Source: an uncultured Cycloclasticus sp.
GTDB taxonomy: Bacteria; Pseudomonadota; Gammaproteobacteria; Methylococcales; Cycloclasticaceae
Direction: 5' to 3'
Assembly (NCBI GenBank): GCA_913057515.1
Contig: CAJXOJ010000002.1
Span: 1-64,000, forward strand
Length of the DNA stretch: 64,000 bases
This document shows positions 29,441-38,032 of the stretch, piece by piece. Numbering within the stretch: position 1 is the first letter of the stretch; each line of letters opens with the position of its first letter. The position numbers and the translations under genes were made by a program. The notes under the pieces were generated by a model. The model made no database searches, was not told the origin of the DNA, and saw only the letters and a list, made by a program, of their open reading frames with translations.

Positions 29441-31501
29441 TTAATGTAGAGATTTACGGAGTTCAATAAAAAAACCTCTACCTGCTAACGGTAAATCATT
29501 AGCAATAGCACCAGGTGCTAATGAGGGCTCTCTTGTATCTTCATTAAATAAATTTCTTGCCGATATAGCGAATTCATATCCGGGTGAAAATTCTTTTGCG
29601 CGTATGGTTAAATCCACTAGGCTGTAATCATCAATATCTGAACGTGTATCGCCATTAGCCCGTTGTCTATCCATTACGTGATTAAATTGTGAGTTGACAG
29701 ACCACGTGGGGGTCAGTGTGTAGTTGGCTCTTACATACAGTTGCTGTTGCGGTGAGTCAGCAGCATCACTATTGGTACCTTTGTCTTTAGATGATTGGTA
29801 GGCATAATTACCGTATACCGTTAATTTATCGGTCGCTTTCCAATTAACTTCCATTTCTAAACCATGGCCTGTTTGTTTACCTGTATTGTTGGCAGTTGTT
29901 GGGTCAAAGCGGATAATGTCTGACATTTGATAATAGAAAACATTAAAACCCACTTTTAAATCGTGAGTAGCGGCATAGTCAAAGGCAACTTCATAAGTAT
30001 CGATAACCTCAGGATCTAAGTCTGGATTGCCAATAGCTACAGGGTTATTAATATTAAACTGCTCAGCAAAAGAGGGCGCTCTGAATGAGCGTCCATATAA
30101 TAATTTGCTGGTGAAACGGTAACTCGTTTGCCATACTAATGCTAATCGAGGGTTTAATGTGCCACCAAAGTCAGAGTAGTGGTCATACCGTAAGCCAGCT
30201 GTTAATGTCCAGTCAGGGGCGAAGTCCCAGGCGTCTTGTATAAAACCATAGTAAATTTTGCGGGTTTTTTCTTGATTAAATGGGAACGAGTCACTGACAT
30301 CGATAACACCAGGAAGAGGAATTAATACAACACCAAAGGGTGTGTAGTTCTTCTTTTCTTCAATTTTGTATTGATCTTGATGGTGGAAACCAATACCAAC
30401 ACGAATATCGTGATTTTTTAGGCCAGTATAGAAGCTAGATAAGTCGATTCGGTTGTGGCGCTCATAGACATCGGGTTGGCCGATTACACCGTTTGGGAAA
30501 ACACCGGCACCGGTATCAGTGCCAGGCGGTAACAACATAGCATTGGTTTTAGTGAACGTATTGAAAAAACTATATTGTGCTTTAAAGTCCCAATTCTCAG
30601 AAAAATCTGTATTAAGGTAGGTGAGGTCAGCGTTATATCGCTGGGAGTTAGCTTCTCCAACGGTATCTAAGGCTTCAAATAGGCCAGCACCGGCGTTTAT
30701 TTCACGTTGTTGATAACCCAGTCGAATCTGCCATTTATCATTAGACAGGTCTATACGGGTATCCAAAGACTGGCGCCCCAGATTTACACTACCAGGGGCC
30801 AAGGATGCGTTTGTTCCAAGGAATGGGTTTGAATCAAGCACCGTTTGAAAATCAACATCAATTTTTTCATGTTGGCCGTGAGTGTCTAAAACTTGTACAG
30901 AAAACGCGGTATTCCAGCCAGCTACTGAACCCCCATATTGTAACCAACCCCTATACTCATCAAAACTACCGGCAGATGCGCCTACTTCCAGCCCATCAAT
31001 TTCGGTAGCATTTTTAGTAATGATATTAATGGTTCCAGCAAAGGCATCTGCACCATATAGCGCGGAGCCGGGGCCACGAATAACTTCAATACGAGAAATA
31101 TTTTCAACAGGCATGCCACCCCAAGATTGGGAGCGGTCGCCAGCGAATATATTGGTAATTGGAATACCATTTATTAACATCAATACTTGTGGGTTTGTAT
31201 TTGAACTAATACCACGTATCTGATAAATGGGGTTATATCCGCCAGCTGAATAGGATACATGTAAGCCAGGGACTGTTTCTAATACTTCATCTATATCGTG
31301 TGCACCGATTTGACGTATGGTTTTAGCGGAAATAATACTGGCTACTGCCGGTGCTTGTGAGACTGTTTGTTTACGGCCCGTTGCAATATAGAGGAAATCC
31401 ACATCATCATAGAGACCTTCAAAAGCCTTTTCAGTAGCAAAAGAGGGAGTGGTAGAGACGTAAAATAAAGCGAGCAGGAAGCAAGAGGGTAATTTTTTCA
31501 T
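29441..31501 (-). CDS. TonB-dependent outer-membrane receptor
   Basis: 686 aa; signal peptide, plug domain (QIRGISSNTNPQVLMLINGIPI, ISRIEVIRGPGSALYGADAFAGTINIIT), C-terminal beta strand ending in ...RGFFIELRKSLH. Confidence 0.93.
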   Translation of the reverse strand: MKKLPSCFLLALFYVSTTPSFATEKAFEGLYDDVDFLYIATGRKQTVSQAPAVASIISAKTIRQIGAHDIDEVLETVPGLHVSYSAGGYNPIYQIRGISSNTNPQVLMLINGIPITNIFAGDRSQSWGGMPVENISRIEVIRGPGSALYGADAFAGTINIITKNATEIDGLEVGASAGSFDEYRGWLQYGGSVAGWNTAFSVQVLDTHGQHEKIDVDFQTVLDSNPFLGTNASLAPGSVNLGRQSLDTRIDLSNDKWQIRLGYQQREINAGAGLFEALDTVGEANSQRYNADLTYLNTDFSENWDFKAQYSFFNTFTKTNAMLLPPGTDTGAGVFPNGVIGQPDVYERHNRIDLSSFYTGLKNHDIRVGIGFHHQDQYKIEEKKNYTPFGVVLIPLPGVIDVSDSFPFNQEKTRKIYYGFIQDAWDFAPDWTLTAGLRYDHYSDFGGTLNPRLALVWQTSYRFTSKLLYGRSFRAPSFAEQFNINNPVAIGNPDLDPEVIDTYEVAFDYAATHDLKVGFNVFYYQMSDIIRFDPTTANNTGKQTGHGLEMEVNWKATDKLTVYGNYAYQSSKDKGTNSDAADSPQQQLYVRANYTLTPTWSVNSQFNHVMDRQRANGDTRSDIDDYSLVDLTIRAKEFSPGYEFAISARNLFNEDTREPSLAPGAIANDLPLAGRGFFIELRKSLH

Positions 31502-31558
31502 GTACGAATTTATAAAGCTTTATGTTATTTAAAGTAAGCGTAGTTCTTATTTTATAAA

Positions 31559-32359
31559 TTACCAGCTTCTTGTTTCTTGCCCAGTATAATTCAGTCGTTG
31601 ACAGCTTAATGGAAAAAAACTGCCTTCTTTTTTATTCACTGAATCTATATAACAAGGGATGATGCCAGCTGTAAAAGCGATTATTGAGCAGTAGTAATGC
31701 TCTTCAATACTTAATCCTAAATCGGCTAGTAAAGCAGCAGTCAGTGCTGCAGAATTCATACGCATACGATATTTTTTTTGGATCAAAAAATTTTCTATGT
31801 TTTGTGCGGTTTTTAGGTGAATTCCATCAGAAAGCTTTAGTGCAGAAGCTTTTTTAAGTAATGGTTTTATACGCTCATCATGCTGGGCAATAGGACGACC
31901 ATAACCTGGGATGACGCGTTTTAGTTTTAATTCACTTCTAATTATTTCTGACAGAGAGCCACCAGAATTTTCGACGCGTGTGGCGCGTCTGATAAATGCA
32001 CTTGCCTGAAAACCAACCTGATTTCCATAAGTGTTAGCCTCGGACACTGCGATTGCAGATGAAACGCCAAGTATACCAGTAGAATTGGCTGTGCCAGCTA
32101 GAGCGGCCACGCGGTTATTCCAAATTCTTGGGTCTGGATAACTAATGGTTAGTGACCAGATGGCCTGTATTAGCTCTATGTGCTTATCAGGCAGCAGTCT
32201 ACCAGTTACTCCAAACATTAAGTACTTGAACCAGTTTAAATCATTAAGTTCAGTGAATAAGTCCTTTCCTCGTAAAACAACGCGTTCACCGGGAAAGGCT
32301 GCGCCCATTTCAGTATGCCAATTGTCTTCAGCTTGCTCTAATGTTGATGGACCTTTCAT
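31559..32359 (-). CDS. Citrate-synthase-fold protein, divergent subunit B
   Basis: 266 aa; YPDPRIWNNRVAALAGTANSTGILGVSSAIAVSEANTYGNQ, PGYGRPIAQHDERIKPLL (aligned by eye to CS PGFGHPLYxxxDPRA), AAGIIP-like C-terminal region ending RLNYTG. Confidence 0.68.
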   Translation of the reverse strand: MKGPSTLEQAEDNWHTEMGAAFPGERVVLRGKDLFTELNDLNWFKYLMFGVTGRLLPDKHIELIQAIWSLTISYPDPRIWNNRVAALAGTANSTGILGVSSAIAVSEANTYGNQVGFQASAFIRRATRVENSGGSLSEIIRSELKLKRVIPGYGRPIAQHDERIKPLLKKASALKLSDGIHLKTAQNIENFLIQKKYRMRMNSAALTAALLADLGLSIEEHYYCSIIAFTAGIIPCYIDSVNKKEGSFFPLSCQRLNYTGQETRSW

Positions 32360-32367
32360 AATATGCT

Positions 32368-33183
32368 TCAGGTGGATTGGTTGGAGGATTTAGGGCCAGG
32401 GTCATTGGCAAGTGTTAGCTTATTTCCAAAGAACGGATATTTTCGCCATCCCAGTTTTTTTTGTTCAAGAGTATGAACGGCAGCGCCTGGTAATCGTAAC
32501 AACAAAAATAGCATTTCAGCTTGTTCGTCAGTGAAATCTAAATCGGTAAATGCAGCAGCAATAACACCTGTCATGCTTAATGGACAATCAGCTGCTTGCT
32601 CAAATTCCGTTCGGTTAGTTGATAAGTAGGCAAGCGCCCCTTCGGGATAAATCGTTGTTAAGTGATTTAGTGTTTGTAAAACGGGTGTGGCGCAACTGGC
32701 CCCATACGGATCAAAGCCTGGTGTATGTTCACTGCGAGGCCAAACCTCAACGTCCGCTTCATCTTGATAGTCAGATAAGTTTTGCTGCCAAAGGGTAAGA
32801 TCAAACTGACATTGCTGCCATAAGCGCATGACTTGATAAACCTCTCTTGCGCCACCATTTTTACCAGCACCTGGGGCTAAGGCAGCCATTAAGCAAGAGG
32901 CTGCTGTTGAACCACCAACACCGCCATTCATGGCAGCACGTACACTTAAATCGCGTGGGCCTGGGTTAGCAATGGCAATGGCAATGGTTTCTAGCAATTT
33001 AGACTGCCAGGGTTGAGGTTTTTCTAATTTAAAGAGTAAATAAATATATTCCGACCAAGAGATTTTGCCCAATAAGTCGCCATAAACATCGTAACCGGAA
33101 CAATATGAGGTTTTTGCAGCAAAGGGGTTGTCGGGCTCTTCTTCTTCAAGCCATATTTTGGTAGTAATTTTTTCTTTCTGCAT
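32368..33183 (-). CDS. Citrate-synthase / citryl-CoA lyase-fold protein, divergent subunit A
   Basis: 271 aa; GYDVYGDLLGKISWSEYIYLLF, NPGPRDLSVRAAMNGGVGGSTAASCLMAALAPGAGKNGGA, LLLRLPGAAVHTLEQKK resemble citrate synthase / citryl-CoA lyase motifs. Confidence 0.72.
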   Translation of the reverse strand: MQKEKITTKIWLEEEEPDNPFAAKTSYCSGYDVYGDLLGKISWSEYIYLLFKLEKPQPWQSKLLETIAIAIANPGPRDLSVRAAMNGGVGGSTAASCLMAALAPGAGKNGGAREVYQVMRLWQQCQFDLTLWQQNLSDYQDEADVEVWPRSEHTPGFDPYGASCATPVLQTLNHLTTIYPEGALAYLSTNRTEFEQAADCPLSMTGVIAAAFTDLDFTDEQAEMLFLLLRLPGAAVHTLEQKKLGWRKYPFFGNKLTLANDPGPKSSNQST

Positions 33184-33185
33184 GA

Positions 33186-34937
33186 TTACTTTAGACCTTT
33201 CAGTCGTGTTGCAATAGGGGGGATCTCTTCTGCATCGATTCTTATATCGAGAAGTGTTGGACCGTTACGATTACACATTTGAGCAATATCTAGGTTGAGT
33301 AGCTCATTGGCTGTTTCAACAGTTTGGCTTGCAATACCCATGGCTGAAGCCATTAATGCATAGCTAATATTTGGTAATTTATTAGCAATATCAGCAGATT
33401 TATTTAACAGTTGGCCGTGTTTGACCATACCCAAGTGTTGATCATTCATAATGAGGAAAATAATATTAAGATTTTCTTGTAGTGCAACGGTAATTTCGTT
33501 TCCTGACATTAGAAAGCTTCCATCTCCCACAATACAAATTATAGGGTCATTAGGGTGAGCTAGTGCTGTGCCAATGGCACTACCGACAGACCAACCCATT
33601 GAACAGAATTCAGCGCAGATTTGTATTAGATCAGTGTTACCTGAGTGCCTATCGCTAGGATTTAGGTAATGAATAGCCCATGCTAGGTTATTGCCTGTGT
33701 CAGCTAAGTAACGTGCGTTAGCTGGAAAAACTTGGGTTAATTGAGTCATGAGATACTGCGGCTTTAAAGGGCTTGATGCATCAGTGGTTTTAGCTGGTTC
33801 ATCAAATTCAAAATAAAGAAATTTATTGTCCTCAGTTAGTGTCTTGGCGGGAGTTTCTTTTTTATCTTTTACTAGAGTACTACAGTTGTCTAAAACGGCT
33901 TCTAAAATAGTAGGAATATGACCACCTACTTGAAGTTTAGCCATAGAGGATCGAGTAAAGTTCTCTTGATTACTGTCAATATGGATGAGTTTGTTATTAA
34001 GTAGGGATAATTGATCCCAGGCATTGCTGGTGAACTCACCTAAAGCAGAACCAATAACAACAATGGTATCTACAGTATCCTGTTGAAGAGCCTTGCTCGC
34101 ACTTTTATGCCCAGCAAAGCCGATTACTCCACGGTATGAAGGATGATTAGGGTTGATGAACCCTTTGCCATCCGGCGTAGCAACAAATTCGATACCCATT
34201 TTATTTATACAGTCCGCCAATAAGTCACTGCAATTTTTTGCGCCTGCGCCGACGACAAAGATGGTTTTTTTTGAATTATTTAATTCCGTTAATAAGTCTT
34301 GTATAGCATTTTCATCTTTTAAAACGGGGTGTCTTATTACATTTGCTATATTAATTGGCTGTTGATTGATGGGAATAGTGCTTTTTAAAATATCGTTTGG
34401 AATACTTAGGTGTGTAGGGCCAGGTGGTGAGCTAAAAGCCGACATAATGGCGGAGACAAGCTTATGCTCAAATTGTTCAACATGCGTGATATAACTACTG
34501 TATTTGGTGAACAATTGAAAAATACTGGTAATATCTATTCCGGTATCACCAGACTCTTGCATGGCCTTTTTGCCTACTTTATCTTGAGCAGTTTGCGGCG
34601 TGATAATTAGTAATGGTGTGTTGTTTTCGTAGGAGGAGGCAATACCGGTAATCATATTGGTAGCGCCAGGCCCAGTTGTAGAGCAGCACACGCCCAGCTT
34701 ACCTGTATTTCTTGCGTATGCATCGGCCATAAAAACGGCTCCAGTTTCATGCCTTGCGGTGATGGCTCGAATGCCGCCACGCTTTTCACTTTTAGCTAAG
34801 GCGTTATAAAGAGGCTCTATAGCACCGCCAGGAATACCAAAAATAAACTCGACACCTATCTTTTCTAAATAATGGAGTAGGAGGTCACAGCTAGCTATTT
34901 CACTTTGTGGGTTAAATTTTGGAGGGGTGTCACTCAT
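33186..34937 (-). CDS. Thiamine-diphosphate-dependent enzyme, acetolactate-synthase-like
   Basis: 583 aa; FGIPGGAIEPLYNAL, ITARHETGAVFMADAYAR (catalytic Glu), STTGPGATNMITGIASSYENNTPLLIITPQ, GDGSFLMSGNEITVALQENLNIIFLIMND (ThDP-binding motif). Confidence 0.9.
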   Translation of the reverse strand: MSDTPPKFNPQSEIASCDLLLHYLEKIGVEFIFGIPGGAIEPLYNALAKSEKRGGIRAITARHETGAVFMADAYARNTGKLGVCCSTTGPGATNMITGIASSYENNTPLLIITPQTAQDKVGKKAMQESGDTGIDITSIFQLFTKYSSYITHVEQFEHKLVSAIMSAFSSPPGPTHLSIPNDILKSTIPINQQPINIANVIRHPVLKDENAIQDLLTELNNSKKTIFVVGAGAKNCSDLLADCINKMGIEFVATPDGKGFINPNHPSYRGVIGFAGHKSASKALQQDTVDTIVVIGSALGEFTSNAWDQLSLLNNKLIHIDSNQENFTRSSMAKLQVGGHIPTILEAVLDNCSTLVKDKKETPAKTLTEDNKFLYFEFDEPAKTTDASSPLKPQYLMTQLTQVFPANARYLADTGNNLAWAIHYLNPSDRHSGNTDLIQICAEFCSMGWSVGSAIGTALAHPNDPIICIVGDGSFLMSGNEITVALQENLNIIFLIMNDQHLGMVKHGQLLNKSADIANKLPNISYALMASAMGIASQTVETANELLNLDIAQMCNRNGPTLLDIRIDAEEIPPIATRLKGLK

Positions 34938-34970
34938 GTTGCCTCATAATAGGGGTTGATTTTAAAATAT

Positions 34971-34999
34971 CTATATAAAACAGTGGCTTAATTTGTCAA
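34971..34999 (-). promoter_or_regulatory. Putative sigma-70 promoter for the ThDP/citrate-synthase-like operon
   Basis: Minus strand TTGACA (34999-34994), 16-nt spacer, TATATA (34977-34972), about 35 nt upstream of the ATG at 34937. Confidence 0.6.
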
Positions 35000-35097
35000 C
35001 CTAAATCAACCTATTAGCTTATTCAAAATTAATCGAATTCGATCCTTTTGTAAAGAGCTTCTATTTTAAAAAATGGTTTTTTAAAATTTATATATAA

Positions 35098-35180
35098 AAG
35101 TAAGGAATACTCACTTAATCAATCATCGGGTGTTCTGTAAAATCAACGATATCTGATTAACGTCGAGGTATTCCTTACTT
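35098..35180. repeat. Long interrupted inverted repeat in the lpd downstream intergenic region
   Basis: AAGTAAGGAATAC (35098-35110) / GTATTCCTTACTT (35168-35180), with a nested TTAATCA...TGATTAA pair inside. Confidence 0.8.
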
Positions 35181-35194
35181 GAGGAAAGAGCACT

Positions 35195-35230
35195 CAACCC
35201 TATGGCACATAGACTTGTGTAATAGGGTTG
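35195..35230. repeat. Second hairpin in the same intergenic region
   Basis: CAACCCTAT-gg-CACA-tagact-TGTG-ta-ATAGGGTTG; outer 9-bp perfect arms plus inner 4-bp arms. Confidence 0.8.
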
Positions 35231-35292
35231 TTCAAGATATTCCTCTCTATTAGCAATAACTGGGGAGGATCTATTCTTGATGGGGTGGCTAA

Positions 35293-36738
<1,446 letters not shown>

Positions 36739-36747
36739 CTACTCTGT

Positions 36748-38007
36748 TTAAACGTTTAACAATAATCTTGCAGGGTCTTCTAAAAAGTCTTTAATGGTGA
36801 CTAAGAAAGAGACAGCTTCTTTACCATCAATAATACGATGATCATAAGATAGGGCCAGGAACATCATTGGACGTATGACCATTTCACCATTTTCAACCAT
36901 GACACGTTGGTTAATAGCGTGCATGCCCAAAATGGCACTTTGAGGCGGGTTTAATATCGGGGTAGACATCATTGAGCCGAACACGCCACCGTTAGTAATG
37001 GTAAAGGTGCCACCGGTTAGATCATCAAGACCTAATTTGCCGTCACGCGCTTTGACGCCAAAATCTGCTATACCACTTTCAATGGCTGCAAAGTTCTTTA
37101 GATCAGCATCTCTTAAAACGGGAACGACTAAACCGCGTGGAGAAGAAACGGCTATCCCAATATCATAGTAACCATGATAAATAATATCTTGCTCATCAAC
37201 GGATGCATTAACGGCTGGGAAAAGCTTTAGAGACTCAACGGCAGCTTTAACAAAAAAGGACATAAAGCCTAATTTAGTATCGTGAACCTTCGAAAACTTA
37301 TCTTTGTATTTGCTGCGAATATCCATAATAGGTTGCATGTTAACCTCGTTAAAGGTAGTTAACATGGCGGTGTTTTGTTGTGCTTGAATTAACCGTTCAG
37401 CAACTTTTGCGCGAAGGCGTGTCATGGGTACGCGTTGCTCAGCACGATCGCTTGTTGGTAAGGTTGGTATCGGTGTTGCTTCAGCAGCTTTGTTTGGAAC
37501 TGAGCTAGCCATTGAAGATGAAAGGCTAGCTTCGCCGTTGTTTGCTTGAGTTTTAATGTAATTAAGGACGTCTGTTTTAGTGATTCTGCCGCCTTTACCT
37601 GTCGCGGAAATTTTTTGTGTATCTAGCCCGTGGTCGGCAACTAGTTTTCTAACTGCTGGACTTAGCGCGGCTGTTGAGCCTGAGTTTTTTTCAACAGGTA
37701 ATGATGCAGTGCTTGGAGAAGTGTCGGCTGCAGCAGGCTCAGGTGTTGAGCTTGGTGCTGAGGCAGCACTGCCTGCTTCAATACGAGCGAGAAGTTGGCC
37801 GCTTAGTACGGTAGAGCCTTCCGGTTCAATAATTTCAGCCAACACACCGTCGGCTAGAGCGGGAACTTCAAGAACAACTTTGTCTGTTTCGAGGTCAACT
37901 AGGTTTTCATCTTTTAATATGGTGTCACCAGCTTTTTTATGCCATGTGACTAAAGTAGCGTCTGCGACTGATTCTGGAAGGCTAGGTACTACGACTTCAA
38001 TGCTCAT
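36748..38007 (-). CDS. sucB: 2-oxoglutarate dehydrogenase E2 (dihydrolipoyllysine succinyltransferase)
   Basis: 419 aa; lipoyl site [13 protein letters not shown], peripheral-subunit-binding domain, catalytic [13 protein letters not shown]. Confidence 0.96.
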   Translation of the reverse strand: MSIEVVVPSLPESVADATLVTWHKKAGDTILKDENLVDLETDKVVLEVPALADGVLAEIIEPEGSTVLSGQLLARIEAGSAASAPSSTPEPAAADTSPSTASLPVEKNSGSTAALSPAVRKLVADHGLDTQKISATGKGGRITKTDVLNYIKTQANNGEASLSSSMASSVPNKAAEATPIPTLPTSDRAEQRVPMTRLRAKVAERLIQAQQNTAMLTTFNEVNMQPIMDIRSKYKDKFSKVHDTKLGFMSFFVKAAVESLKLFPAVNASVDEQDIIYHGYYDIGIAVSSPRGLVVPVLRDADLKNFAAIESGIADFGVKARDGKLGLDDLTGGTFTITNGGVFGSMMSTPILNPPQSAILGMHAINQRVMVENGEMVIRPMMFLALSYDHRIIDGKEAVSFLVTIKDFLEDPARLLLNV

Positions 38008-38032
38008 GTTTATTCCTTTTTAACGTCTATTA

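Noticed and set aside
30882-31223. 113-aa antisense ORF opposite the TonB receptor gene
   Set aside because: Fully within the TonB plug-domain coding region; no family recognised.
31502-31558. Sigma-70 promoter (TTACTT-N17-TATAAA) immediately upstream of the TonB receptor
   Set aside because: The -35 match is poor and the predicted start would leave almost no leader before the ATG; not strong enough to call.
33186-34937. Assignment as biosynthetic IlvB (acetolactate synthase large subunit)
   Set aside because: No ilvN small subunit or ilvC adjacent, and the region usually reading GMVRQWQ reads GMVKHGQ; only a generic ALS-like ThDP call is supported.
37580-38023. 147-aa antisense ORF opposite sucB
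   Set aside because: Shadow ORF of the Ala/Ser-rich linker region of sucB.
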